From: Actinernus sp. WN-2022
Taxonomy: Eukaryota; Cnidaria; Anthozoa; Actiniaria; Actinernidae
Direction: 5' to 3'
NCBI GenBank assembly: GCA_030867875.1
Contig: JAOWCC010000091.1
Coordinates: 186,001-250,000 of the forward strand
Length of the DNA stretch: 64,000 nucleotides
Shown: in pieces, positions 50,101-59,410 of the stretch
Layout: every line of letters starts with the position of its first letter
How positions within the stretch are numbered: position 1 is the first letter of the stretch
Made by a program: the position numbers and the translations under genes
The notes under the pieces: generated by a model
What the model was told of the DNA's origin: nothing
What the model saw: only the letters and a program-made list of their open reading frames with translations
Database searches by the model: none

Positions 50101-52018
50101 CTGTGCATGAACGTACGTAAAGTGGTCTACAAAATATGGCAAATGGTTTATTTTGCGCCAAAGTTACAGGGAGCTGTTTAATTGGAATTAGAATTTACGT
50201 TGCTTTTTGAGAGCCGTCTGTTCATCAACAGATCTGTTTGCCGATAATTAACGCCGCCGGCGTCAAAAACAATGAAAGCGGCTAATGGAGCGTTGCAATG
50301 AATATGTCGGTGAGATTCGAAAATGGTTCAACGGGAATCATAAAGGGCTGTATCATGGTGTTTGCACACGTATGGAGTCAAGTGTTCAATACACCTTATT
50401 CGAATGTGGCTGCTCTTATTTGCATAATGCCCAAAAAAACTTAGGATATTAGGCGAAGTGAATGCCGTCTTTATTAAAGCATACAGTTTGAGAGTTTGGC
50501 CTTTCATTGTTGCAAAGTTATTGACATTTAAATACAGTGCAAGTCACGAAAACGAGGCTAGTAGGTATAACTGGCTCAAACCCATACAAAACTCTATATA
50601 TTGAAATACCATTTTATCCTATCACCCCTATCATTCAGAGTATTGCTAATCTTGGCGTACTCTTTAAAGTGGTAGCATTCAACTGTTAATTTCTTCATTT
50701 ATGCTCTCTTTAAAACACTACTCAGACAAACAACTGTTATTTTCTACTCAGACAAACAAGATTTGCCATTTTGGAATAAGGTGTATTGGTCGTTGTTAAT
50801 TTGCTACAAAAGTAAAGATATTCATTTGTACAGCGCAAATTCTATATAGATATATTCAAATAATTTTATGATACGAATTGTGACGTACTGTTGGTGCTGC
50901 CGTGCAGCTTACAATCATGAGTGATTGTTAGTACTTCAGAATATCAGGCTGTTGTGTCGGGAGATGATCTTCTACTCAGTTTCTCGAAATAACACAACAG
51001 GTTCTTGTACATCCCCCTCCACCGTATAGATTAGAAGAGAAAGAAGACTAGGCCAACGGCTTATAAATACGTCCCTGCCCAAGGACGCGGCCGCAGGGAT
51101 TCCAACTCCAGACCTCGCGCACTCTAGACCGTGCTCTACTAACTGAGGCGGTTAAAGTTAAAGTCCCCTTCCTCAATGCACAGTTTGGTAGTCATTTTTG
51201 CGCATTTGCTTTGATTTTAACCATCCCACAGGTGTGCGAGGTTCGTTAGTTCATATGAAAATCGCAAAAATATAACTGCAGCCGACCCAGAATGAGAAAG
51301 TAAAGGCTTCTCACCACGACACAGCTCACTTAATATTCATCCTGCAGTTTTTACTACCTCCGTGACAAGATGTTTTACATTAAATGTATTTTATCTTAAG
51401 TTTCTTTATTGGTTACAATCGTTGTGCGGCGTACCTTAGCAGGGTGTAACTTACCATAGTCCAGACTAGTATTCCAGATATTCCAGTAAGTATTAAACAC
51501 AACACAATGATGGGCCACACGTCCAGTAAGGCTGCAACAACATGTTCTCTTGCCTCTCTGTTAACATTTATCATGTGCACCACATAAGATAAGCCAGGAG
51601 AGTCCACAAGATTTTCAAACACTATCTGTGGATGATGCACCTTGCTACTGTAATATTCTAAATTCTCATCATCATCATCATCTAGTTCGTGTTCTATACT
51701 AGACATGATTGGGAAAGCCAGGTCGGTGTTGTTTGTTTTCAGAGTATCCTTTAATCTAGCTGTCGTATTGACGAAATTCCATTTAGTTGGTCCAAGACCA
51801 CAGTGCGCAAAGCACCTCTCGAGTCCTCTGTGGATAAAATTGTACGCAATCCCAGCGCCGTGAGTTTCATTGACTTTGAAGACGTAAGGTGGTAAGACTA
51901 GGACTGTGACAGTAAAGTCTGCGGTGGGGCAGTCGGTATTCCTGAGCACTTCACTGCATGGTGTATTCATCGTAGTAATACCAAGAACTATGAACTGTAA
52001 CAACGTTCGTTGCTTCAT
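38000..52018 (-). CDS. GluR0-like ligand-gated channel with potassium selectivity filter (whole gene, 8 coding exons)
   Basis: Joined exons are 52018-51455, 48599-48505, 48093-47937, 42788-42725, 41681-41407, 39488-39447, 39098-38924 and 38169-38000. The 1,542 nt give 513 aa with matching phases throughout. Order: hydrophobic signal peptide (about 1-20), S1 half (about 30-160), M1 (165-188), re-entrant pore with TTVGYGD (217-223), inner helix ending FTAAVTGAL (233-257), S2 half starting GKRIGVLEGT and including GLLIDRYEASYLL, last membrane helix (about 418-440), and a Leu-heptad tail. This is the iGluR order without an N-terminal domain and with the filter of potassium channels, as in bacterial GluR0. 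It should be a plasma-membrane potassium channel gated by a small extracellular ligand. The ligand is unknown: the usual S1 arginine that holds the amino-acid carboxylate is not apparent. The 42-nt exon and the two S2 junctions are the weakest parts. Confidence 0.85.
38232..38387. mobile_element. 156-bp non-autonomous DNA element with 8-bp target duplication (hAT-like)
   Basis: The ends are terminal inverted repeats (GGCCATCCCTTCATGTAGG.. and ..CCTACATAAAGGGATTGCC). The flanks are AACATCGC on both sides. The duplicated locus near 56863 has a single AACATCGC and no insert, giving an exact empty site. The interior is a run of TTGTATTC/TTGTATTG-type repeats. An 8-bp duplication is typical of hAT elements. 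Confidence 0.85.
38924..39098 (-). CDS. Channel gene, exon 7 (last membrane helix, M4)
   Basis: Acceptor AATCCTAG|GCC and donor GAAG|GTTAGT bound 175 nt, phase 0 in and 1 out. It encodes AFHVAQHSMGLFSSQNGS, then the helix TALAIGILVAVFVGLVVLGT and a Tyr/Cys/basic intracellular start. The duplicated copy at 57384-57558 keeps frame, length and almost every residue. Confidence 0.9.
39447..39488 (-). CDS. Channel gene, exon 6 (14-codon micro-exon)
   Basis: I infer a 42-nt exon between TGTCAAG|ATT and GTTGAT|GTGAGA, phase 0 to phase 0, encoding IVYIPTEYYFPTVD. Support comes from the exact fit of both phases, canonical borders, and base-for-base identity in the duplicated locus at 57901-57942. It would link the S2 end to the last membrane helix. 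RNA evidence is needed. Confidence 0.6.
40210..41078. repeat. 35/37-bp minisatellite, about 24 units, 72-bp dimer
   Basis: Units alternate between CATGCATAACTCTCATCGAC and CATGCATCCAACTCTCATCG starts, each followed by A/CCCACCTTGACCCTG. A 35+37 pair is 72 bp (24 codons), so the minus strand stays open as a 24-aa repeat (GGVDESYACRVKVGSMRVGC). It lies in the channel intron between exons 5 and 6. Confidence 0.92.
41407..41681 (-). CDS. Channel gene, exon 5 (main part of S2 lobe)
   Basis: Acceptor GTTTCAG|TTT starts the exon in phase 1. I place its end at GTCAAG|GTTTGT, phase 0, 275 nt. SFEAMHKALEDYKIDGLLID matches the S2 helix and strand that end in the acidic ligand residue. CLRDRLARRNRLMYKVVKMY fits the last S2 helix. 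The donor is the least canonical in the gene, so the 3' limit may differ by a few codons. Confidence 0.82.
42093..42252. repeat. Single diverged unit of the 117-bp minisatellite
   Basis: It shares GGGACCCA.TACCATG, GAGC.T.CTGGCATTA, GGGAGATAT, CTTAAAATCACGTGACC and GTCATCAGCACTAAGTGA with 17000-17740. It lies in a channel intron, 25 kb away. Confidence 0.8.
42546..42642. repeat. Short inverted repeat
   Basis: AATACAGGCACGCGCTG and CAGCGCGTGCCTGTATT are separated by about 60 bp. It lies close to channel exon 4. Confidence 0.75.
42725..42788 (-). CDS. Channel gene, exon 4 (start of S2 lobe)
   Basis: Acceptor GTTCAAG|ATT and donor TCGT|GTGAGT bound 64 nt, phase 0 in and 1 out. Joined to exon 3 it reads VGKRIGVLEGTDAG, the characteristic first strand of S2 and of bacterial solute-binding proteins (GKKVGVxxGS/T). 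The intron before it is over 5 kb and contains a LINE remnant. Confidence 0.82.
43050..44515 (+). mobile_element. Decayed non-LTR retrotransposon (LINE), 3' half
   Basis: Translated pieces in different frames give reverse-transcriptase motifs: HQFGFRKHHSTATALIES, LKKAFDTVDHS, the clean stretch MGPLLFLIFINDLPNCLQ with the catalytic FADDT (43379-43672), and a C-terminal thumb-like part. Frameshifts and stops lie between them. The 3' end is AATAAAGGTTTGATTCATTGATTGATTA, written here as a tail of TTGA repeats. It lies in the third channel intron, antisense to the gene. Confidence 0.85.
44593..45022. mobile_element. Element with inverted ends in the third channel intron
   Basis: ATGCAAATAGCTAGCCTGCT and GCCTGCAAGCAGGCTATGCA mark the ends. 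Inner blocks GGTTCCTGTGGTG and CCACAGGAACCCC are inverted too. It directly follows the LINE remnant. Confidence 0.8.
46612..46800 (-). repeat. Dispersed repeat, copy 2
   Basis: Reverse-complement relative of 16430-16590, in the third channel intron. Confidence 0.75.
47523..47752. repeat. Foldback element, about 230 bp
   Basis: The arms share CATCGTGATC/GATCACGATG-type ends (left CATCGTGATCTAGCCTGCT), TTATGGGTG/CACCCATAA and GGCTACCTGTGGC/GCCACAGGTAGCC. The loop is a purine-rich GGAGGGG run. Confidence 0.8.
47800..47842. promoter_or_regulatory. Two full CRE palindromes in an inverted repeat
   Basis: TGACGTCA occurs twice (about 47809 and 47830) within GACGTCTGTGACGTCACG.. and its inverted partner. 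It lies about 100 bp past channel exon 3, in the intron. It could be a CREB/ATF site or part of a repeat. Confidence 0.4.
47937..48093 (-). CDS. Channel gene, exon 3 (rest of filter and inner helix)
   Basis: Acceptor TTATTAG|GTATGG and donor AAGCGC|GTAAGG bound 157 nt, phase 2 in and 0 out. It completes G-YGDKTPKS and encodes the inner helix GRMFGVLWIMTGLVIIATFT. FTAAVTGAL sits where iGluRs have SYTANLAAF. If the donor were not used the frame would stop five codons on, so splicing is required to reach S2. Confidence 0.92.
48505..48599 (-). CDS. Channel gene, exon 2 (pore helix and start of selectivity filter)
   Basis: Acceptor TTAACAG|GAG and donor GTTGG|GTAAGT bound 95 nt, phase 0 in and 2 out. 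The sequence SYEGFWWAFVSMTTVG is a potassium-channel pore helix with the aromatic WW cuff. The intron interrupts the first glycine codon of GYGD. Confidence 0.93.
48830..49555. mobile_element. Foldback element with nested palindromic ends
   Basis: The block AACCTCGTGACCAGGGTCTT..GAGAAGACCCTGG near 48847-48910 recurs inverted at 49472-49540. Each end is itself a palindrome (CCAGGGTCTTCTC / GAGAAGACCCTGG) holding CAAGATGGCGGCTACTCCG. Confidence 0.85.
49694..50047. mobile_element. 354-bp foldback element
   Basis: GGTTGACCACAGGCACCCCA and GGGGTGCCTGTGGG are the outer ends. Matching inner blocks include CGTTTACTAGCCAGAAATAC, GATGTCTTGTGTCATATTTC and CTCCTTGTTGGGTGGTTTTAA with inverted partners. 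The centre is near 49857. Confidence 0.88.
50387..50789. mobile_element. MITE-like element, about 400 bp
   Basis: TCAATACACCTTATTCGAA and TTGGAATAAGGTGTATTGG form the inverted ends. The interior has no gene. Confidence 0.7.
50908..51152 (-). repeat. tRNA-derived SINE family B, copy 2
   Basis: On the minus strand the head reads CCTCAGTTAGTAGAGCAC (A box) and GGAGTTGGAATCC (degenerate B box). The body is shared with 3465-3648. The tRNA-like part is too degenerate to be a functional tRNA. Confidence 0.75.
51155..51335. mobile_element. Partial relative of the 12.1-kb MITE
   Basis: It shares CATCCCACA, GAGGTTCGTTAGTTCA, AAATCG and the terminal CACGACACAGC with 12114-12415. It sits directly beside a SINE upstream of the exon 1 donor side of the channel gene. 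Confidence 0.65.
51455..52018 (-). CDS. Channel gene, exon 1 (signal peptide, S1, M1)
   Basis: The ATG at 52018 is preceded by an in-frame TAA twelve bases upstream. 188 codons run to donor ACTATG|GTAAGT, phase 0. The segment VLVLPPYVFKVNETHGAG matches the start of an iGluR S1 lobe (strand followed by PPY/F). DLAFPIMSSIEHEL occupies the place of the ligand-contact segment, followed by a run of five Asp encoded by GAT/GAC repeats. The last 24 residues form M1. A splice acceptor at 52096/52097 suggests a 5' UTR exon. Confidence 0.9.
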
Positions 52019-53918
52019 GCTCAGTTATGTGCACTCATATCTCAGCAAAACACTCACATGATATCACACTTTGCAATGAGCTTCTCAGCCGTTCACCTGA
52101 AAGAAAATTACAAACATTAATATTAATATTTTGCACCGTTTTGGTGTCACGTTTTGTGTCCAAACATGGACCTTGGTCGGACATTGTTTCACGGTGCATT
52201 TCTTCGGAAGGAATCGAAAATTCACATTGGGAGTATCGATAGAAAACCACTTCTAAAAGGGACGATTCATTTAGGTCAGTAACGTTTTAGTGCATTAGTT
52301 AGCTTTGTACGTGCCATTGCCCAAATATACATCGCAAAATTGGTATTCAGGTAATACTTCTATTAATTGGTATGTTATTCAGGAGAGAGAAAAAATATAT
52401 ATAGCGAGGAAAATATTCACTCACTCGTGACTCACAATTGTCGGATACGAAAGTTTCTATTCCTTTATAGTTGCAGGCATAAAATAAAAACTGACCGGCC
52501 GATAAATTTAAGAGGCGCTTTTGAGCAATGTTATATTATTTTAAAACAGTTCAGCTCTTTCAAATTGCATCAGAGAAATCGCACGCACTTACAAACATAA
52601 AAAGCTATTAATGGCAGATTTGAAAGTTAACCTTGTGCGAATTCAACAGCTAGCTACAAATTCTACTGGTTGCGAATATCACTTACAACGCGACGATGTT
52701 TCAAGCGAAACCGAAACGCGCCTTCCGTGTACATCTGCACTACAACTGAACAAACACTTTATGGCACACGCAACGGGGTGACTCTCAAATGAGGGAATGT
52801 GCTCAACTAAGTTTATTATGGCTTTAATTGATGATGTTTAGCTAATGTATACATTTTCTAACAATGTAGAAATTTAGCCTTCAGCGTTTCATGAGGCTAA
52901 ATTGCTAGACATGGATAGAGTCTGAAGAAGTGTTTTCTATGCATCAAACAATAGCCATGATTAAAAAACTAATGTTCTGTTGCACGAAAAAGCTATATCA
53001 ATAGCGCAGAAAGACGTCACCGTTTAAAGTTGGCTTGCTTTTAGACAGAAAAAGCATTATATACCACTAGAGTAGATGCAGTAAAACAGAAATCATGGAA
53101 ATTTTCGGGACTGTAAATACAAGACCTTTATTTGCCTATAAGATTGGAATATTATGTATTTTGAAGAGAAAAATGTTTAGTAGTCGACTATTTTCCGCTA
53201 AATTTTCTCCTAGAACTGAACTGCTCCTAGCCTGCTAAAACATTCTAGGTTAATTATTTTACAATAAGTACTATTATGGAGCAGGTCAAAACACATGCCC
53301 CAGATAGGGACCCATTTTTTTTCAACAGACACAGCTGTCAGCGCAGGCCGACCACCCCCATACACCAATTTTGACCATATATTTTGTATTCTGGGGGCCT
53401 AGTGGTAATTTTAACACAGAAAATTAAATGTTAAGGTAAGACAAAACATGCAATGCATTTGTTTCTAGAATATGCCTTTTAGTTTTGAAGATAATTAAGA
53501 ACAACATATTTTTAATATTGAGTTTTCTCTCCAGTGGAGTTGGCTGGCAGCAGCCCCCCACCCCTCTACCCCAAAATGAGTCCGTCGAGAGGGCATGTAT
53601 TTTGACCTGCTCCCTAATGCTAATGGTCAGACTAAAATATATGTATAATCGAATTTCCTACACCTCTCGGGTTTCATTTGTTTTCTCAATATTTTGATCC
53701 CCTGCCGGGTATAAAACACTCCAATTCGTGTTTGAAATAGTACTGCTAGGATTGTGGTGTAAAGCATATATAAGTTGTTATTAGTTATTTCGGCGCAGTT
53801 GAAGAATAGTGAAACAATACTGTCCCATAATGAAGAAACGGTCCGCGTTCTCAAACAGGGAGGCCAGTGTTTGAGCTCTTATATCGGGTCATTGAACTGA
53901 GTATCAGCCCTGAGCCTG

Positions 53919-53960
53919 CGATAAACAATGGTGATAAGTTATTATCACCACTGTTTATCG
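53919..53960. repeat. 42-bp palindrome
   Basis: CGATAAACAATGGTGATAA and TTATCACCACTGTTTATCG are separated by 4 bp with one mismatch. Confidence 0.85.
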
Positions 53961-54040
53961 TATACTTAAATTAGTTCTTATCGCATACTAAGTAAGAGTT
54001 AAATACCGAGAACCGAGGCATTTAATTTACAGACTTATTC

Positions 54041-54300
54041 ATTGTTATTCTATAACCTTTATTTCACTAACATTCCAGTGAATTTCAATATAAAAACCTA
54101 ATTAGGTATTCACGGAGCCTTTATATATCTCATTAGATATTCAAGGGCTTTATATCATATAAATACCTCCATATAAAAGCCTTGAATATCTAATGAGTAA
54201 TATATTGAAATTCACTGGGATCAACCTCGTTCCCAGGGTCTTTAAAAAACGAGGTTGCACTGGGATCTTAGTGAAATAAAGGTTAGGTATAGGATAACAA
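54041..54300. mobile_element. 260-bp foldback element
   Basis: ATTGTTATTCTATAACCTTT..and its inverted partner GGTTAGGTATAGGATAACAA are the ends. Inner arms share CCAGTGAATTTCAATAT and CTCATTAGATATTCAAGGC. Confidence 0.82.
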
Positions 54301-56631
54301 TACAAAATGTGTCAGAATTAAATAATATTTATTCTATAAACTAGTGTTTTACAAGGATTTCCAGCATATGGTATCTATAAACACACACGTGAAAATACGA
54401 TAATTTTACGTGTGTGGTGTCGCCTCTCAGCCAATCAGCGATTTCCACGTCACGTGCTTACCCTTGCTTGGAACAACCGGACCAAGGTCCAAGTATCGTA
54501 TATCACAAAAATAAAATAATACATGGACGCTTGGAGATATGAAATTTATCTTCTCGTGTTCAACTCGAAATCTCTGCGCTCACTCGTGAGATATCATGAT
54601 CCTGTTGAACACTCGAAGATAAGTTCCATATCTCCGCGCGCCATGTATTATTCTCTATTTATTACGCCACAATTTCTCGCTCAGACGCAGTGTCGTATTT
54701 ACCATTAGCGGTACTAGTTCTACTACCAGGTGTAAGATAAGAACAAGCGCCGCTAATGATCAATACATTACTGCGTCTGCGTATGTTGCTTCCGGTGATG
54801 GTCTCTTGTTCCGGTTAATTGTGCACCAGCCTTCAACGACGAAGATTGTAAGCAACCATTATAAAGATCAGGAGCCGCCATTACTCGGTTCGTCCGTCTC
54901 CCATACTACTTCGATGGCGCAGCGTTTATACAGACAGAGTTATTTTTAGATATGCCAGCATACCCCTGCGATTTTCGTCATTCGAAAGACCTTGACTTCA
55001 GCACTAGTCCACCAAATTTGCCGGATCTGATCTCAAGCAAGTTGAAATGCTATTGCTCAAGTAACCGTAAGTTGGAATTCTTTGTTTTTCCAGGTTTTAG
55101 TAGACGCACTGTCAAATCTCCATATTTGGATTCGGTCTATCAGTAGCGGCAACCACAATAACCTACTTGAGACATGTATACAAATCATGCACAGTTTATT
55201 ATGGCCTGCCAATAAACTTATGGCAAAATAAACTTAGTATTCCCTTCAAGTATTCCACAAAGGGCAACATACATTGAATACAAAATAAATTAAACATAAA
55301 TATATACTCTATATACTACTGCTAAAGTTAAATTGACATAGCATATGCATGGTAGCATTTACATTGAACTTTTGTTGACAATTGATTTAAATGTATTTGA
55401 CAAAACAGTCTTGCTTCGTGTGCCATTTATACAAAAAAATGTATAATACAATTCTCTTTTCATTTATAACGCCAGAATTAATGCAAGCAAGGTATCATTT
55501 GTCTTAGTATTTTTCTTAGTGTATAGTTTTTGCTATCGTTTATTCAGGCTGTGCTTATTTCTCATCAGTTTTCTTTCCCGTGATTTTTAAAATTGCTTTG
55601 TCCTTTTTGAAAACGATTTTGGTAAAGCTATAGACAAATCAGAAAATCGAGTTAATAAACGAGAGTGCCTGGGTATAAGTGACTAGTATGAATGAATCTC
55701 CGCGCGGCGGCAACTTTGAAAAGTTTTATGAATCTCACAATCTTAAAATGGCTCATCAAGATCATGAGATCATATTTTGTCACAGTTCTTTGTTCACTGT
55801 TGCTGTTCATTTATAATCTCACTAGCGAAGGCTCCAGGGAGTCACATAATATAGGACAAAGATATGAAACCATTAATTAAGCTTCGTCCTCACTTGTGAC
55901 ATAAGCATACTAAGACAAGCAACATACGCAGGCGCAGTAATGCATTGATCATTAGCGCCGCTTGTTGCTATCTGTTAGAATAAGTACCGCTAATAATAAA
56001 TACGGCACTGCATCATATGGTGCTCGTGCTTATGTCGTTATGTCGCCAATCTACTTTTATTCTTCTCCGAAACAAAAGAAGTACAAAGGAGAGCGTATGT
56101 CAGTTGTATACTTGTACCGAGTAGTGGCTCGGGCTTGTTCAATTGTAAAAGTACGCGTTACGCGCTTAGAAACACTAAATTCGACATACCTAGGTTTGAA
56201 ACAGTTAATTATGGCATGGAAAGCATTCAATTAGATACTTCTAAAGGGCCGTTTACATGGAGAAGCCAGTCTACATTCGTGTTATAAAATAAACTTAGAA
56301 AATAATTCTTACTGCTGCAACTTATGCAGCTCATGATATAATCAGTTCTTACATATTAATTCTTAGATTTTATGATAGATTTTTAAAATTATAGTTAGAG
56401 TAGATTTTAAAATTGTACATAACTCTAGGGAGGATACTTCTTTCCTTTGATCTTGTTTAAACAATATTTTTGTTAATGAAATTGATTACGCCCGGCATTG
56501 GTGGAATAGTTTTGGCATTTCGGCTGTGATCAAAACTCGATCTAATCCAAATTTTGTGCTCATGAATTTGAGAGCTAGAGAACGCTCGGCCTTGTTCTCG
56601 GGATATGGTCTTTATCGTTGCTGTACCAGGG

Positions 56632-56801
56632 TCAGTGTTCTGTCTCCACGATTTCTGCTGCATACGTATTAACATGGCCGTCTTGGGTCACATTCAGCTT
56701 GTCCAGTTGCTTTCTTAAAGATAATACTTCATCGGCGAGGTGTTTTACACTCTGACGTAGTTCCACCAGTGTTGAAGAATGCATCCTGAACACTGTATCG
56801 T
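56632..56801 (-). CDS. Paralogue, tail exon copy with stop
   Basis: This 170-nt exon is essentially identical to 38000-38169 and encodes the coiled-coil tail with the same TGA. The identity exceeds that of the flanking intron, consistent with recent duplication or gene conversion. Confidence 0.82.
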
Positions 56802-57942
56802 CTGCAACAAAGAGAACAAAGCCTGATCATACATTTACACAGCCCTCTTTAGTACAACATCGCAGTAATAAATACTAAGTACTGGATAAAGAATGAGCGG
56901 ACGATCTTTATGGGACTTACAAACTCGAGCTGAAAGCGAGTTATCGCACTTATCAAACGTCAAGATGTAGAGAGTCATCTTTTCAGTTATTTTGGTGATA
57001 CGACCTATTTTGACCGAGAAAATCGAAGCAAAAGTTTATGTAAATCAGGACGAAATTTCTTGTAGAATGAAAGACACTGATGTTTTATTCATTTCCTTTG
57101 CGTTTGCTTTATGAATTATTAATGAGTTTGATGATAAATAATAATAATACTTTATGTACACATGGTTACTAGAATTACGAAAGTAATTTTCATCTAAACT
57201 AAAACAAAACATGTACCCTATTCCAGACTGAAAAGGAAAATGTATAATCCTATTTGAGATATTTCACTGCTAAAATAAGCCATACCCTTAATATAGGGCG
57301 GCACATACCCGTATAACCTATATATGGGCGTGCTTCCCCTTGGGGAGTTAACATCAATATTAATGATGTAGTCATTCACTAACCTTCAGGAATATAAGAT
57401 TTCCTGCTACCAATAGGTATCTTGCGGTACAGACATTGATACAATGTACCTAGAACGACAAGACCGACAAAAACGGCCACAAGTATCCCTATAGCCAGAG
57501 CCGTCGAACCATTCTGACTGGAGAACAAACCCATGGAATGTTGCGCTATGTGAAAGGCCTAGGATTAAAATAACTAAATAAATCAACAGTTCCACTGAAC
57601 ACCGCGCACAAGGCATAGACCAGTTTGTGTTTTTTTTCGACATTTTGAATGAGGTGCAAAGTGTTCAATTTATAAGAAAACGTGTGGAAATGTTGGAGAA
57701 TTTTGGACTCACATTTAGTGGGTATTCAATACAATAATGTTCAGTAATAATGAGATATGACAAGCGTCGGTAAATGGGTGAAATTTGAGCTGGATTGAGT
57801 TGCTTTCCCAAACATCAAATAAATGTTAGTTTTCTCAATTGCTGTATAATTATGACGACTTAATTTCAAAGCAACAGGTAAGATTTTGAAACGTTCTCAC
57901 ATCAACAGTAGGAAAGTAGTACTCTGTAGGAATGTACACAAT
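56632..57942 (-). CDS. 3' end of a tandem paralogue of the channel gene (partial, runs off the right edge)
   Basis: Three exons are present: 57942-57901 (the 14-codon micro-exon), 57558-57384 (M4) and 56801-56632 (coiled-coil tail, TGA at 56632-56634). Lengths, phases and splice sites equal those of the copy at 38.0-39.5 kb. M4 differs only at a few residues (AFHI for AFHV, GSRK for GRSK). With no stop or frameshift it looks functional. Its upstream exons should lie beyond 64 kb, past the retrotransposon inserted in the intron. Confidence 0.8.
57384..57558 (-). CDS. Paralogue, M4 exon copy
   Basis: This 175-nt exon has the same acceptor (AATCCTAG|GCC) and donor (GAAG|GTTAGT) as the first copy. 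It encodes the last transmembrane helix with conservative changes only. Confidence 0.82.
57901..57942 (-). CDS. Paralogue, micro-exon copy
   Basis: These 42 nt are identical in length and borders to 39447-39488 and encode the same 14 residues. The surrounding intron has indels, for example 4 nt in the neighbouring TATA run, while this stretch is unchanged. That supports it being coding. Confidence 0.58.
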
Positions 57943-58405
57943 CTTGACACAGGAAATTTGAGGTTGTTTGGGTAAATATTCACTAGATGCCAGTGCTTTT
58001 TCATCCACATATCTCATTATAAATCTTTTGCACTTTTGCACCTCATTTAAAATGTCGGGGGAAAAAACGTGAACTGCCCCTCAACCCCAAAATGTTTATT
58101 TTATTTTCGAAAAGAAGAGGTAATTTTGAGCATTTTTGTGGAAAAATAATTAATTGGCATTAATCCTTGACTTCTTTATGAGCGTTTAAAGATGACAAAA
58201 TCCCGTGTGTAGTGCGCACGTCCTAATTATTATAATGAGTCGGAAAAACTTGCAAAGAGAAGTCGGAGTAAGTTAGAAGTAGTGGTAAGCGAAATCGGAA
58301 AACAAACGATATTTAAATGCCAAATAGGTGTGTTGGAGGGGGCTACAGCAACTGTTTAGACCCCAAGCAAGATATCAGTCCTCACAAAATTCCATGCTGG
58401 GGAGA

Positions 58406-58582
58406 TGTGGTGTTTATTGAGGCCACAAAGGCCAAACTACTCGGCATACATATTACACACGAGCGTTCCGGAGTCGCACACTCTGGCTCGTCACGAACAC
58501 TACATTAGGTCCCGGATGTACAATACGTCATGACTCATTAACATATGCACAGGAAGTGTGTCTAGCTACTACAAACACTACA
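58406..58582 (-). repeat. 3' LTR of the Gypsy element
   Basis: 177 bp, TGTGGTGTTTATTG..AACACTACA on the plus strand. It matches the other LTR at every base I compared. The flank on the outer side ends in GGAGA. Confidence 0.95.
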
Positions 58583-58600
58583 ATCCCTCTTCTTCTTCAG
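58583..58600 (-). other. Polypurine tract
   Basis: On the minus strand GAAGAAGAAGAGGGA lies immediately inside the 3' LTR, the position for plus-strand DNA priming. Confidence 0.8.
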
Positions 58601-58693
58601 ATCACTGTTCTGATAAACAACAACTATAACGTATACAATGGTTTGCAAGTCCATCATAAAACTAAACGAATACTGTCCAAAGTCTTGTAAGAC

Positions 58694-59410
58694 CTAGCCT
58701 ATATCATAGTCCTCTAAGGCTCGTGGAGGTCTACAAACTCTCCCAGATCGCCTTGGCGACTGTGCCTGTTCAGCAGCTGCGCCCTGTTCAGGTACCACAA
58801 ACAACTGCTTTGCTTCTGTACGAACTGGTTCTAGCTGTGGCAGGTCATCCTGTTGGTTGACAACTTGCTCCTGAGACAATGTTCCGGGTGGAGGTTGATC
58901 TACCCCTTGCTGAATAACTGGTGTCTGGAACTTCTTAACATGTTGAATGTTCCTCTTGTATTCAACCCCAGTTGGTGATCTCAGCCTTAACTGGTCTCCG
59001 TATCGACCCATAACCTCGTAGGGCTGCCTCTCATACGACGAAGACAGTTTGTCATTTTTTCTCTTCTCCAGCAATACGGAATCACCTGTATTCACATCCC
59101 GATCTGCAGCATGGAACTTCTTATCCACGTAATCTTTATTAGCCTGTTTCTTCTCTGCGTCACGGTCTCTGACATGTTGGTATCTAACATCATCCCCTTC
59201 GTCATCATACTCAGGTAGCTTCGTGGTCAGCTTTCTCTTATACAATAACTCCGATGGGCTCTTCCCCGTAGTGGTATGTTCAGTCGATCGATATGCAAGT
59301 AGAAACTTGTTCAGCTCGACACGCCAATTCTTCCCTTCTGCGTGCGACGCTCTCATGGATTTCAAAAGCGATCGTTTTGACGTTCTACCTCGCCATTCGC
59401 TCTTGGCCAA
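58694..59410 (-). pseudogene. C-terminal part of the Gypsy integrase, in a shifted frame
   Basis: From about residue 8 this frame carries the expected continuation of a Gypsy integrase: NKFLLAYRSTEHTTTGKSP, then a basic C-terminal domain and an RRSGRVCRPPRAL tail. It overlaps the end of the main frame and is offset by one base near 59,385. The short N-terminal part before that point is out of frame and meaningless. One small indel therefore separates it from gag-pol, which probably makes this copy non-autonomous. Confidence 0.85.

Larger units (their letters stand above)
52097..56631. other. Region between the channel gene and the 3' end of its paralogue
   Basis: No protein gene is visible. 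It holds the probable 5' UTR/promoter of the channel gene near 52.1-52.8 kb, the two foldbacks above, the start of duplication copy 2 at 55421, and at 54690-54790 an inverted relative of 55917-56010 (GCAACATACGCAGACGCAGT-type). Confidence 0.6.

Noticed and set aside
51050..51152. Functional tRNA gene on the minus strand
   Set aside because: The B box is degenerate and the sequence continues into a SINE body shared with 3465-3648.
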